Of a stretch of 64,000 bases of DNA, positions 42,804 to 51,206 are shown in pieces. A program made the position numbers and the translations under genes. The notes under the pieces were generated by a model. It was given only the letters and a program-made list of their open reading frames with translations. It did not search any database and was not told the origin of the DNA. Source of the DNA: Thermoplasmata archaeon (lineage in GTDB: Archaea > Thermoplasmatota > Thermoplasmata > Lutacidiplasmatales > UBA184); contig DAHUZZ010000002.1 of the NCBI GenBank assembly GCA_027314915.1, positions 84,606 to 148,605 of the forward strand, read 5' to 3'. Numbering within the stretch: the stretch's first letter is position 1; each line of letters opens with the position of its first letter.

Positions 42804-43154
42804 GTCCGCCGAGCTCCCCTTCGTAGGCCGCTAGCCGGTCCCCCGGCGACCGGTGGGGATGGAGAAAGTGGGTACGCCGATGGTCACACGGCAGAATTAG
42901 GCGGGGTGGTCTATTTGTGCCTTCTGCCGAACAACGCGTGCAGAATCGGCCGTAAACCGTCGAGCCGGAGCGCCCGTGCCCCCCTCCGGGGCCCGATCGG
43001 GATCGGGACCTGTCCCGGGGACCGGGACGCCGTCCCTTGGGGCCGGCCGTAGAGCGCCTTCCGAACCGGCCCGCGGGGGCCCCCCAACGCCCCACCCCAC
43101 GGGAGGCCGTCCGACGTCAGACTTATCTAGTCGACCCGGGTCGGCGCCCCTCGC
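42804..43154. other. Divergent promoter region between the vWA operon and rps17e
   Basis: 351 nt. On the plus strand acttatctag (43121-43130) is the rps17e box. For the vWA operon the AT-rich stretches are near 42894-42917, which would leave a leader of 60 nt or more; no box lies at leaderless distance. The core 42895-42960 has ctgccg/cggcag half-sites flanking the AT-rich part that could be an operator. No gene is supported. Confidence 0.4.
43121..43130 (+). promoter_or_regulatory. TATA box of rps17e
   Basis: acttatctag, centred about 30 nt before the ATG at 43155. Confidence 0.5.
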
Positions 43155-43379
43155 ATGGGCAACATCCGCCAGACGTACATCAAGCGGGTCGCGATCGATC
43201 TGATCCGCCACTACCCCGACCAGTTCAACGGGGAGTTCGCCCACAACAAGGAGAAGGTCCTCGAGCTGACGGACCTCCGGGTCGAGAAGGACGGCGTCCA
43301 GCAGGTCCAGTACAAGAAGCTCGCCAACCGGATCGCGGGCTACGCGACCCGGTACATGAAGCGGAAGCGCGGGACGTAG
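43155..43379 (+). CDS. rps17e: 30S ribosomal protein S17e
   Basis: A 74-residue basic protein. MGNIRQTYIKRVAIDLIRHYP and ANRIAGYATRYMKRKR match archaeal S17e along the whole length. It is a small-subunit protein shared by archaea and eukaryotes and absent from bacteria, and so one of the firm archaeal markers here. It stands alone on the plus strand, facing the aIF6 end of the translation cluster. Confidence 0.95.
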   Translation: MGNIRQTYIKRVAIDLIRHYPDQFNGEFAHNKEKVLELTDLRVEKDGVQQVQYKKLANRIAGYATRYMKRKRGT

Positions 43380-43397
43380 CGGCGCGCCGCACCGGTC

Positions 43398-44063
43398 CTA
43401 CGTGAGGACCTTAAGCCCCTCTTGGAGGTGCACCATCTCGACCGGCGTGGTGGGGGTCCCCGTCACGAAGCCCCGGCTGTTCGCGACCAGGCAGGCGCCC
43501 ACGACGGCGACGCCGTAGTTCGCCGTCGAGCGGTGGACGGGCGCGCCCAGGGCCGCCGCCACGACCTCCGCCTCCGATTCGGTGGTCTTCGGATGCACCA
43601 CCACCCCGAGATTGGTGGCCGTGGCGGCCATGCCGACCGTCCCGAGGCCGGCGAGGGTCCCCCGGCGGACGGGGACCTGCAGCGCACGGCCGATCCGCTC
43701 GACCGCCTCCTCCGAGAACTCCGGGTGGACGAGCGCGCCCCGATCGTTGACGAGGATGTTGTTGCCGAGCGCGTTCTGCCGGACCCGGAGCTCGAGGACC
43801 GGGGCGATCCGCTCGAGCTGATCGCGCTCCCGGTCGCTGAGCCGCTCCCCGACGACGATCCCGTGGGAGTTGACGGCGAGGAGGGACCCCAGAAGCTCGC
43901 AGTCGGCGACGCTCCCCTCGTGGACCCCGACGCCCAGCACCCGTTCGAGCTCCTTGCGAACGTGCCCCGGGGTCATCGGGGGCACGAGGGCGTAGTCCTC
44001 GGAGACCCGGAAGTAGACTCCGAGGTACGGGCTACCCGCGACCGTCCCCCGACCGACCGGCAC
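43398..44063 (-). CDS. eif6: Translation initiation factor aIF6
   Basis: A 221-residue pentein-fold protein that binds the 50S subunit and prevents premature joining with the 30S. Recurrent motifs GNNILVNDRGALVHPEFS and TATNLGVVVHPKTTE are typical. GTG at 44063 gives an N-terminus (GTVAGSPYLGVYF) aligned with other aIF6 proteins. It follows L31e by 25 nt and is the last gene of the S19e-PDCD5-L39e-L31e-aIF6 set, a conserved archaeal arrangement. Confidence 0.95.
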   Translation of the reverse strand: MPVGRGTVAGSPYLGVYFRVSEDYALVPPMTPGHVRKELERVLGVGVHEGSVADCELLGSLLAVNSHGIVVGERLSDRERDQLERIAPVLELRVRQNALGNNILVNDRGALVHPEFSEEAVERIGRALQVPVRRGTLAGLGTVGMAATATNLGVVVHPKTTESEAEVVAAALGAPVHRSTANYGVAVVGACLVANSRGFVTGTPTTPVEMVHLQEGLKVLT

Positions 44064-44088
44064 CCCGCACGCTCCCGCGCCGATCCCG

Positions 44089-44385
44089 CTAGGCCGCGTC
44101 CAGGAGGTCGACCTCGATGAGGCCGTCCTCGAACCGGATCGCCTTGATCCGGACCGCACGGGGCAGGTGCTGGACCCCGCGGCTCCAGATGTGCTCGTTG
44201 AGCCGGGGATCGATCCAGACCTGTTCCGGGGCGCCCTTCATGTGGCGCACCACGAACCGCCGGACCGTCTCGAGGGCGTGCCCGGCGCGCCGGCGCCGGG
44301 ACGGCTGGTGCTGGCTCGCGCGGAGCGGCACGATGAACTCCCGCTCGAGCTCTTCCACGCGGATCTTGGAGCTGGTAGGTGCCAT
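44089..44385 (-). CDS. rpl31e: 50S ribosomal protein L31e
   Basis: A 98-residue protein. EREFIVPLRASQHQPSRRRR, ETVRRFVVRHMKG and VWIDPRLNEHIWSRG are characteristic of L31e. It belongs to the large subunit and is archaeal/eukaryal only. It sits between L39e and aIF6 with short spacers, in one transcription unit. Confidence 0.96.
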   Translation of the reverse strand: MAPTSSKIRVEELEREFIVPLRASQHQPSRRRRAGHALETVRRFVVRHMKGAPEQVWIDPRLNEHIWSRGVQHLPRAVRIKAIRFEDGLIEVDLLDAA

Positions 44386-44406
44386 GGTGGATCGATCCTT
44401 CCTTCG

Positions 44407-44565
44407 TTAGAGCTGGAGGTGGCCCCGGTGCCAGGTTCGGCGCTTCGGGTGGCGCGTGACCGCGCGGTTCGTGCGCTGCATCACCCACGCGGGCACGCGA
44501 CGGTTGCTCTTCACGGCGCGCAGTAACCGGGTCTTCCGGGCGGAGCTCTTGCGACGGTTCGCCAT
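44407..44565 (-). CDS. rpl39e: 50S ribosomal protein L39e
   Basis: A 52-residue, highly basic protein found by translating the gap between L31e and PDCD5; it reads [20 protein letters not shown] at the start and ends [23 protein letters not shown] is the conserved L39e core lining the peptide exit tunnel. Such short genes are often missed. It lies 21 nt before L31e and 17 nt after the PDCD5-type gene. Confidence 0.95.
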   Translation of the reverse strand: MANRRKSSARKTRLLRAVKSNRRVPAWVMQRTNRAVTRHPKRRTWHRGHLQL

Positions 44566-44582
44566 GTTTCCCTCGAGTTTCC

Positions 44583-44951
44583 TTAACGTCGGGTGATCTT
44601 GATCTCGCGCTTCTCGGGCATGATCCGCTCGAGGAGCGCGCGGAGCGTCGCATCGTCGATCGCCCGCTGGAGCCGGCCGCTCGCGGCCAGCGAGATGACC
44701 TGCTGCTCGACGGCGTTCGCGACGTCGGGCTTGGCGAGCCGGATGCGGCCCAGCCGCTCGCGGGCCTCGGGGGTCATGATGCGGCGCAGGACCTCGGCGC
44801 GTTCCGCCTCGCGGCGGTCCGCCTCGGCCTGCTGGGCGTTGAGGTAGGCGGGCCCCGGGGCCCCTCCGCCCCCCTGCATCTCCTGCAGCTGCTGGAGGCG
44901 GCGGCGGCGCAGCTCGGTGAGCTCGGCATCGTCCCCCCCGTACGCGGCCAT
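44583..44951 (-). CDS. PDCD5-related DNA-binding protein
   Basis: A 122-residue helical protein. [16 protein letters not shown] is the coiled N-terminal helix, and [20 protein letters not shown] the conserved core of the PDCD5/TFAR19 family. Archaeal members bind DNA or act with chaperones; the role is still open. It occupies its usual place directly after S19e. Confidence 0.93.
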   Translation of the reverse strand: MAAYGGDDAELTELRRRRLQQLQEMQGGGGAPGPAYLNAQQAEADRREAERAEVLRRIMTPEARERLGRIRLAKPDVANAVEQQVISLAASGRLQRAIDDATLRALLERIMPEKREIKITRR

Positions 44952-44975
44952 CCTAGTTCCTCGGGCGGTGAACCA

Positions 44976-45431
44976 TCAAAGGTACTTTGCCAGTTCGGGC
45001 TGCTTCTCCGCGAGCCCCTTGAGCACATCGCGGGCGACCGTGTCGACCAGCTTCTGCCCCTCGGGGGTGAGCCGGCGGCCCTTGTTCTTGTCCGGGCGGA
45101 CGAGCCCCGCGCCCTGGAGCTGCTGGACGATCTCGCGCGTGATGCTCCGGGAACCGGTCCGGGCGTGGTAGGGGGCGCTGCCCCGGTCGCGCTTCCCCCC
45201 GTACTGGGCGGCGAGGTGCTCGATCCCGACCGGCCCGTTCAGGTGGATCTTCCGGAGCACGGAGGCGCTCCGGAGGAACCACCAGTCGGTCTGGGTGGGC
45301 GCCTTCTGCTTGTGCACCCCGGTCTTCGCGAACGGGGCCCAGGCCGGCGGGACGACCGCCTGGCGGCTCTTCAGGGCCTCGGCGAGGCGGGGCAGGTAGG
45401 CCGACGGTGGAACATCGAGGGCGTGAACCAT
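44976..45431 (-). CDS. rps19e: 30S ribosomal protein S19e
   Basis: A 151-residue winged-helix-like ribosomal protein needed for late small-subunit assembly. WAPFAKTGVHKQKAPTQTDW and GRRLTPEGQKLVDTVARDVL are S19e signatures. The ATG at 45431 is about 29 nt from a palindromic tatttaaa box shared with the divergent MocA-like gene; a longer frame (14 codons more) is not needed. It is the first gene of the translation cluster. Confidence 0.95.
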   Translation of the reverse strand: MVHALDVPPSAYLPRLAEALKSRQAVVPPAWAPFAKTGVHKQKAPTQTDWWFLRSASVLRKIHLNGPVGIEHLAAQYGGKRDRGSAPYHARTGSRSITREIVQQLQGAGLVRPDKNKGRRLTPEGQKLVDTVARDVLKGLAEKQPELAKYL

Positions 45432-45456
45432 GGGCGCGCCGCCCACCCGGCGTCGG

Positions 45457-45464
45457 TATTTAAA
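45457..45464. promoter_or_regulatory. Shared TATA box between rps19e and the MocA-like gene
   Basis: tatttaaa is close to consensus in both directions. It is about 29 nt from the rps19e ATG (leaderless) and would start the opposite transcript near 45487, leaving a leader of about 25 nt before the MocA-like ATG. Confidence 0.6.
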
Positions 45465-45511
45465 CCCGCGCACATTTTCGTCGTTCGGCCCGACGGTGGC
45501 GGGGGCGTGGA

Positions 45512-46150
45512 ATGGCAGGCGGGGACATGGTGGGGCTCATCCTGAGCGCGGGCGCGTCGGTGCGGTGGGGGGGAGCCCCGAAGGCGCTCCTGCCCGTCGG
45601 GGCGGAGCGCGCCCTCGCGCGGATCGCCCGCCTGCTCGGCGAGGCCGGGGTGACCCGCCGCCGCGTCGTGGTCGGGGCCGCCGCGACGGAGATACGGGCC
45701 GGGACCCCCGAGCCGATCCGGAGCTCCCTCGAGTGGATCGAGCACCCGGCGTGGGAACGGGGCCGCACCGGTTCGATCCAGGCCGGGCTCGCCGGGCTCC
45801 TCGAGGAGGGGGTGGTGCTCTGGCCGGTCGACCACCCGTTCGTCGCGCCGCCGACGCTCCCCCGCCTCCTGGCGGCCGCCGAGCACGACGACCTCGCGAC
45901 CTGGGTGCTGCCCGAATACGGGGGGCGGGGCGGTCATCCGGTCGTGCTGAAGCCGCCCACCCTCCGCCGGATCGCCGGGCTCGAGCCCGCCGCCCCGCTC
46001 TCCCGGCTCCTCCCGGAGCTCGGGGTGCAGGTCCGCCGAGTCCCCGTCGACGATCCCGGCGTGGTCATCAACCTGAATACACCGGAGGAGTACTGGACGG
46101 CACGCCGCGCGGGCCTCCCGCGCGACCTTCCCCCATGGACCGTACTCTGA
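45512..46150 (+). CDS. mocA: MocA-like molybdenum cofactor nucleotidyltransferase
   Basis: A 212-residue nucleotidyltransferase of the MobA/IspD fold. MVGLILSAGASVRWGGAPKAL has the LxAGxSxRxGxxK nucleotide loop; VVLWPVDHPFVAPPT is the metal-binding Asp block, and GRGGHPVVL the third motif. In molybdenum hydroxylase gene sets MocA makes molybdopterin cytosine dinucleotide. It is the first gene of the operon encoding such an enzyme. ATG at 45512 or 45527; the latter gives the tighter family N-terminus. It overlaps the XdhC-like gene by 16 nt. Confidence 0.85.
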   Translation: MAGGDMVGLILSAGASVRWGGAPKALLPVGAERALARIARLLGEAGVTRRRVVVGAAATEIRAGTPEPIRSSLEWIEHPAWERGRTGSIQAGLAGLLEEGVVLWPVDHPFVAPPTLPRLLAAAEHDDLATWVLPEYGGRGGHPVVLKPPTLRRIAGLEPAAPLSRLLPELGVQVRRVPVDDPGVVINLNTPEEYWTARRAGLPRDLPPWTVL

Positions 46151-46962
46151 CCCGTCGGGCGCTCGAGCTGATGGACGCCCACCAGCCGTTCGTCCGGGCG
46201 ACCGTCGTCCGCACCGTGGGCTCGGTGCCCGGCAAGCTCGGCGCCACGATGCTCGTCACGGGCTCGGGGGCGATCTTCGGCACCGTCGGGGGCGCCGCCC
46301 TCGAGGAAACCGTTAAGGAGATCGCGGCGAAGGTGATGGTGGATCGGCGGGGCGACCTCCGGCACTTCGACCTCCAGGCCTGGAGGCCGGGCGGCCTGCC
46401 CAGCCTGTGCGGGGGTTCGGTGGACATCGCGCTCGAGTACGTGCCCGCGCGTCCGCACCTCCTGCTCTGGGGCGGCGGCCACGTCGGGCAGGCGCTCGCC
46501 ACGCTCCTGCCCACGCTCGAGTATGATTTCTCGGTGGCCGACGACCGCCCGGAATGGGTGGGCGAGGACCGGTTCCCGCACGCCGACCGCCGCGAGGTGG
46601 TCGAACCGTCCCGGCTCTGGGAGGTTTTTGACCCGGCGGCGTACACCCACCTGTATGTCCTCGGCTACGACGCCGGTCGCGACCTCGACGTGCTCGAGCG
46701 GTCGGTGGAGAGGTTCCCGAACTTCATCGGGCTCATCGCGAGCACCTCCAAGCGGATGCACATGTGGGCCGAGCTCCGCCGCCGGGGGGTCGCGGAGGCC
46801 CAGCTCGCCCGGATCCGGTCGCCGATCGGCCTCCCCATCGGGGCCCAGTCGCCCGCGGAGATCGCCGTGAGCGTCGTCGCCGAGATCGTCCGCACCGCGC
46901 ACCCTGAACCTGCCGAACGCGCCGCCGCCCGGGAAGAGGATGCCGCCCCGCCCCAACCTTAG
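46135..46962 (+). CDS. XdhC/CoxF family molybdenum-cofactor maturation protein
   Basis: A 275-residue protein. The N-terminal part (VRTVGSVPGKLGATMLVTG) and the Cys in GGLPSLCGGSVDIALEY are typical of XdhC, and LLLWGGGHVGQALATLLP starts its Rossmann domain. XdhC binds molybdenum cofactor, promotes its sulfuration and inserts it into xanthine-dehydrogenase-family enzymes. It overlaps both neighbours (16 nt with MocA, 23 nt with the iron-sulfur subunit). One XdhC per hydroxylase is usual, so this should serve the adjacent enzyme. Confidence 0.9.
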   Translation: MDRTLTRRALELMDAHQPFVRATVVRTVGSVPGKLGATMLVTGSGAIFGTVGGAALEETVKEIAAKVMVDRRGDLRHFDLQAWRPGGLPSLCGGSVDIALEYVPARPHLLLWGGGHVGQALATLLPTLEYDFSVADDRPEWVGEDRFPHADRREVVEPSRLWEVFDPAAYTHLYVLGYDAGRDLDVLERSVERFPNFIGLIASTSKRMHMWAELRRRGVAEAQLARIRSPIGLPIGAQSPAEIAVSVVAEIVRTAHPEPAERAAAREEDAAPPQP

Positions 46963-47410
46963 GCTCGAGATCAACGGGCACCCCGTCGAGGTCCCCTGCC
47001 CCGACGAGCGGATCCTCCTCGACCTGATCCGGGAAGACCTCGACCTCACCGGGTCGAAGCGCGGGTGCGATCTCGGGACCTGCGGCTGCTGCACGGTGCT
47101 CCTGGACGGGCGACCGACCCTGAGCTGCCTCACGCTGGCGCGGCTGGCGGAGGGGCGATCGGTCACCACGATCGAGGGGCTGACGCCCCACGGCGGGCTC
47201 CATCCGGTGCAGCGCGCGTTCGTCGAGCACGGGGCGACCCAGTGCGGGTTCTGCACCCCCGGCTTCGTGCTCACCGCCGTCGCCCTCCTCCGGGACGAGC
47301 CCCATCCCGACCGCGAGCGGGTCGTCCGGGCGATCTCGGGCAACCTCTGCCGCTGCACCGGCTACACGAAGATCATCGAGGCGGTGCTCGCCGCCTCGGG
47401 CGGGGCGTAG
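46940..47410 (+). CDS. hcrC: [2Fe-2S] subunit of molybdenum hydroxylase (4-hydroxybenzoyl-CoA reductase gamma type)
   Basis: A 156-residue ferredoxin-like subunit. The plant-type cluster motif is CDLGTCGCC (near 39-47) with a later Cys in LSC; the second, helical cluster is CGFC (near 103-106) and CRC (near 137-139). It passes electrons between the FAD and molybdenum subunits. Size and motif order are those of CoxS/HcrC/XdhC-type small subunits. The large subunit gene follows after 2 nt. Confidence 0.92.
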   Translation: MPPRPNLRLEINGHPVEVPCPDERILLDLIREDLDLTGSKRGCDLGTCGCCTVLLDGRPTLSCLTLARLAEGRSVTTIEGLTPHGGLHPVQRAFVEHGATQCGFCTPGFVLTAVALLRDEPHPDRERVVRAISGNLCRCTGYTKIIEAVLAASGGA

Positions 47411-47412
47411 CG

Positions 47413-49740
47413 GTGGCCGCGACCGAGGAGCGACCGCCGACCCGGCTCCTGGGGACGCGGATCCCCTACATCGACGGCCCGCTCAAGGTCGCCGGGCGCG
47501 CGGAGTACACCGACGACATCAAGCGGCCCGGGATGCTCGTCGGGCGGATCCTGCGGAGCCCCTGGGCGCACGCGCGGCTCCGCTCGATTGACGTGAGCGA
47601 GGCCGCCCGGAGGCCCGGGGTCTTCGCCGTCCTGACCGGGGACGAGTACCCGACGCCGTTCGGCGTCCTGCCCATCACCCACGACGAGACGGCGCTCGCC
47701 GTCGGGAAGGTCCGGTACGTCGGCGACATGATCGCCGCCGTGGCCGCCTCCGACGAGCTCACCGCGGAGCGCGCGCTCGCGGCGATACGGATCGAGGTCG
47801 AGCCGCTCCCCGAGCACCTGGACCCCGCGGCCGGCACGCGGCCGGTTTCGGAGCCGATCCACGCGCGGGGCCTCGCGGGCACGAACATCCAGAAGGAGGT
47901 CGCCCAGCACTTCGGCGACGTCGATGCGGCCTTCGCGCGGGCGGCCCACCGGGTCCACGTCCACGGGAACTTCGCCGGCGTCACGCACGCCTTCACCGAG
48001 CCGCTCGTCACGCTCGCGGAGGCCACCCCGGACGGGCGGCTGACCGTCTGGAGCGCGACCCAGGTCCCCCACTACCTCCACCGGGCGCTCAGCGAGGTGC
48101 TCGGGCTGCCGATGCACCGGATCCGGGTGATCAAGCCCGAGGTCGGCGGGGGCTTCGGCGGGAAGTCGGATCCGCTCCCCCACGAGATCGTCTGCGCGGC
48201 CCTCGCGCTCAAGACCGGCCGGGCGGTGAAGATCCTCTGCGACCGGGAGGATGTCTTCCTCACCAACCATGGGCGCCACCCGACCCAGAACGACATCCGG
48301 ATCGCGCTCGATGCGGACGGCGGAATCCTCGCCTACGACATCGAGGCGATGATCGACGGCGGCGCCTGGAGCTCCTTCGGCACGGTCACGACCTACTACA
48401 ACGGGGTGCTCTCCATGGGGCCGTACCGGGTCCCGAACTTCCGCTACCGGGGCCGGCGCGTCTACACGAACAAGCCGCCCTCGGGCGCCATGCGCGCCCA
48501 CGGGGGGACCAACCTGCGCTACTCGATCGAGGTCGCCCTCGACGAGCTCGCGGACGAGCTCGGGATGAGCCCGTTCGAGCTCCGCGAGCGGAACGCGCTC
48601 CCCCCGAACTCCACGACGGTCAACGAGTTCCGGATCACCTCCACCTCGTTCGTGAAGTGCCTCCGCGCGGCCCGCGAACGGAGCGACTTCGACCGGAAGT
48701 TCCGCCGGCTGCCCTACGGCCGGGGCGTGGGGCTCGGCTGCGGCTTCTACATCTCCGGGTCCAACAGCCCGATCCACTTCACGCCGAAGATGCCGCAGTG
48801 CACGGTCCACCTCAAGGTGGACATGGACGGCGGGATCGCGGTCCACTGCATGCAGGCGGACATCGGCCAGGGCTCGAACACCCTCCTCGCGGCCATCGTC
48901 GCCGAGGTGGTCGGGGTGGACCTCGACCGGGTCCACATCGTCCGGGTCGATTCCGACGTGAGCCCCATCGACCTCGGAAGCTACTCGAGCCGGGTGACGT
49001 TCATGATGGGGAACGCCGCGCGGCTCGCGGCCGAGTCGCTCCGCGACCAGCTCCTCCGGGCGGCGCACCAGCTGACCGGCTACCCGGTCGCCCAGCTCCG
49101 GGTCGGCCACGAGCGGATCGAGGTGGCCCACCGGCCCGAGGTCCACGTGAGCTTCCAGGAGGCGCTCCACGCCGCGATGGAGAAGACGGGGGCGCTCCTC
49201 GCGACGGGCTCCTACACGTCGCCCCCGATGGGCGGGAGCCACAAGGGCGCCCGCGCCGGCACGGCCCCTGCGTACTCCTTCGCCGCGTACGTCGCCGAGG
49301 TCGAGGTCGACGTCGAGACCGGGGAGTACGCCGCGAAGAAGATCTGGGCCGCCTTCGACTGCGGCCGCCCCCTGAACCGGCTGGCCGTCGAGGGCCAGGT
49401 GGAGGGCTCGATCCACATGGGGCTCGGCCAGTTCATGGGCGAGGGGATGAACTACCGGGGCCCCCGGCTCCTGAACCCCTCCCTGCTCGAGTACAAGATC
49501 CCGATGCCGCAGCAGATGCCCGAGGTCGAGGTGCTCCTCGTGGGCGACGACGACCCCGAGGGTCCCTTCGGCGCGAAGGAGGCGGGCGAGGGCCCGCTCA
49601 TCGCGACGCTCCCCGCGCTCGGCAACGCGCTCTACGACGCGGTCGGGGTGCGGTTCCTCGACCTCCCCGTCACCCCCGAGAAGGTGCTCCGCGGGATCGA
49701 GCGGGCGCGCGCCGACGGCCGGCGCCCCCGGGGAGGGTGA
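47413..49740 (+). CDS. hcrA: Molybdenum-binding subunit, xanthine oxidase family (4-hydroxybenzoyl-CoA reductase alpha type)
   Basis: A 775-residue catalytic subunit. LGTRIPYIDGPLKVAGRAEYTDD opens the first domain; PEVGGGFGGKSD, PPSGAMRAHGGTN, DIGQGSNT and FGAKEAGEGPL are the molybdopterin-binding loops, the last with the conserved base Glu. The AYRCSFR loop of true CO dehydrogenase is absent, and the FAD partner is of HcrB type, so a 4-hydroxybenzoyl-CoA reductase-like role is preferred. The start is GTG at 47413, two bases after the small-subunit stop. Substrate preference within the family cannot be proved by eye. Confidence 0.82.
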   Translation: MAATEERPPTRLLGTRIPYIDGPLKVAGRAEYTDDIKRPGMLVGRILRSPWAHARLRSIDVSEAARRPGVFAVLTGDEYPTPFGVLPITHDETALAVGKVRYVGDMIAAVAASDELTAERALAAIRIEVEPLPEHLDPAAGTRPVSEPIHARGLAGTNIQKEVAQHFGDVDAAFARAAHRVHVHGNFAGVTHAFTEPLVTLAEATPDGRLTVWSATQVPHYLHRALSEVLGLPMHRIRVIKPEVGGGFGGKSDPLPHEIVCAALALKTGRAVKILCDREDVFLTNHGRHPTQNDIRIALDADGGILAYDIEAMIDGGAWSSFGTVTTYYNGVLSMGPYRVPNFRYRGRRVYTNKPPSGAMRAHGGTNLRYSIEVALDELADELGMSPFELRERNALPPNSTTVNEFRITSTSFVKCLRAARERSDFDRKFRRLPYGRGVGLGCGFYISGSNSPIHFTPKMPQCTVHLKVDMDGGIAVHCMQADIGQGSNTLLAAIVAEVVGVDLDRVHIVRVDSDVSPIDLGSYSSRVTFMMGNAARLAAESLRDQLLRAAHQLTGYPVAQLRVGHERIEVAHRPEVHVSFQEALHAAMEKTGALLATGSYTSPPMGGSHKGARAGTAPAYSFAAYVAEVEVDVETGEYAAKKIWAAFDCGRPLNRLAVEGQVEGSIHMGLGQFMGEGMNYRGPRLLNPSLLEYKIPMPQQMPEVEVLLVGDDDPEGPFGAKEAGEGPLIATLPALGNALYDAVGVRFLDLPVTPEKVLRGIERARADGRRPRGG

Positions 49741-49749
49741 GCCGGACCG

Positions 49750-50745
49750 ATGCACCTCGACCCCTTCGAGCTCCATCGCCCCTCCTCCGTCGAGGAGACG
49801 GTCGCGCTCGCCGCCCGGCTGGCCGGGGCGGCGGACTACCTCGCGGGCGGGACCGACCTCCTGCCCAACTACAAGATGCACCTGAACCCGCGACCCCACC
49901 TCATCGCGCTCGAGGGGGTCGCCGAGCTGCGGTCCCACGGCCCGGAGCGCATCGGGGCGATGGCCCGGCTCGCCGACCTCGAGTCCGACCGGGAGTTCGC
50001 CGCGATGTACCCGGGCCTCGCCGAGGCGCTCGGGCACGTCGCCACGCCCCTCGTGCGGGCGAGCGGCACGCTGGGCGGGAACCTGCTCGTCGAGACGCGC
50101 TGCTTCTTCTTCAACCAGAGCTACCTCTGGCGCCAGAGCCTGGGGTTCTGCCTCAAGGCCGCGGGGGACCGGTGCCACGTCGTGCCGCAGAAGGAGCGCT
50201 GCTATGCGACCTTCTCCGGCGATCTCGCCCCGGCGCTCATGGTCCTGGGGGCGGAGGTGGAGATCGCCGGTCCCACGGGACGGCGCCGGGGGCCGATCGG
50301 ATCGCTCTACGACGGCTCGGGCGACGGCATCCGCCGGACCCACCTCGCGCCGGGCGAGCTCCTGGTCGCGGTCCATCTGCCGCCCGGGGCGCGGCACCTG
50401 CGCTCGGCCTACCGCAAGCTCCGGGTCCGGCCCTCCTTCGACTTCCCCGAGCTGGGGATCGCGGTCGCCCTGCGCACCGAGGCGGGGCGTCTCGCGGCGC
50501 TGCAGATGGCGGCGGGCGGGCTCGAGAGCCACCCGCAGGCGTTCGACGCGCTCACGGCACCCCTCGTCGGAACGGAGCCCACCGACGCCCGCATCGACGC
50601 GCTCGCCGAGGCCGTCGGACGCTCGGTCCGGCCGGTCCACAACACCTTCCTCGACCCGGCCTACCGGAAGAAGATGGCCACGGTGTACGCGCGCCGCGCG
50701 CTGCGGGCCGCGCGCGACGGCACCGCCGCCGGCGAGGGCTCGTGA
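49750..50745 (+). CDS. hcrB: FAD and [4Fe-4S] subunit of 4-hydroxybenzoyl-CoA reductase type
   Basis: A 331-residue flavin subunit. AGGTDLLPNYK and ASGTLGGNLLVETRC are the FAD loops. Between residues 118 and 151 four cysteines, C118, C134, C142 and C151, lie in an insert (RCFFFNQSYLWRQSLGFC, RCHVV, RCYA). This insert with an extra [4Fe-4S] cluster is known from HcrB of 4-hydroxybenzoyl-CoA reductase and is absent from ordinary CoxM/XdhB subunits. The enzyme removes the phenolic OH from 4-hydroxybenzoyl-CoA to give benzoyl-CoA. It overlaps the next gene by GTGA. Confidence 0.85.
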   Translation: MHLDPFELHRPSSVEETVALAARLAGAADYLAGGTDLLPNYKMHLNPRPHLIALEGVAELRSHGPERIGAMARLADLESDREFAAMYPGLAEALGHVATPLVRASGTLGGNLLVETRCFFFNQSYLWRQSLGFCLKAAGDRCHVVPQKERCYATFSGDLAPALMVLGAEVEIAGPTGRRRGPIGSLYDGSGDGIRRTHLAPGELLVAVHLPPGARHLRSAYRKLRVRPSFDFPELGIAVALRTEAGRLAALQMAAGGLESHPQAFDALTAPLVGTEPTDARIDALAEAVGRSVRPVHNTFLDPAYRKKMATVYARRALRAARDGTAAGEGS

Positions 50746-51206
50746 ACGGCCCGGAATTCAGGCTGCTGCCCATCGGGGAGCTCTCGATCCACGAGGAGGT
50801 GGACGAGGCGAAGGTCCTCGAGCTCGTGCACGAGATCCGCCGCTCGGGCATCGTCGAGGACCCGATCTGGGTCGCGAAGGGCACCCACGTGATCCTGAAC
50901 GGGCACCACCGGTTCCGCGCCCTCCAGGCGCTCGGGGCCGTGCTCGTCCCGGCGTGGGTCTTCGACTACGAGGGACCCCACGTGACGCTCGACCGCTGGC
51001 AGCCCGGCCCCGCGATCGCGAAGCACGAGGTGATCCGCCGGGCGAAGGAGGGCCGTCCGTTCCCCCCGAAGACGACCCGCCACCGGCTCGGGATCGCGCT
51101 CCCGCACCGACCGACGCCGCTCGGGAGCATCCTGCCCTCCACCGGCGCCGCGGCGGCGCCCGACGCGGTCACGACGGCCCCCCCGAACGGCTCCCCGCGC
51201 CGGTGA
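50742..51206 (+). CDS. ParB/SerK-like protein
   Basis: A 154-residue protein. LLPIGELSIHEEVDEAKVLEL and VILNGHHRFRALQALGA match the ParB N-terminal/sulfiredoxin fold in the form seen in archaeal free-serine kinase SerK (HEE and GHHR motifs). The C-terminal 35 residues are Pro/Ala-rich. SerK makes O-phosphoserine using ADP; ParB proteins bind DNA. The single compact domain and lack of a DNA-binding half favour SerK-like. It is coupled to hcrB by GTGA, an unexpected partner. Its 3' end overlaps purN by 38 nt. Confidence 0.65.
   Translation: MNGPEFRLLPIGELSIHEEVDEAKVLELVHEIRRSGIVEDPIWVAKGTHVILNGHHRFRALQALGAVLVPAWVFDYEGPHVTLDRWQPGPAIAKHEVIRRAKEGRPFPPKTTRHRLGIALPHRPTPLGSILPSTGAAAAPDAVTTAPPNGSPRR

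Noticed and set aside
47413..49740. Aerobic CO dehydrogenase large subunit (CoxL)
   Set aside because: The AYRCSFR active-site loop is missing, and the flavin subunit has the 4-hydroxybenzoyl-CoA reductase cysteine insert.
47362..50640. Very long open frame antisense to the hcr genes
   Set aside because: High GC with a G/C-rich third codon position leaves antisense frames open. Its product is Arg/Glu/Gly/His-rich without motifs, while the sense frames hold complete, recognisable enzymes.
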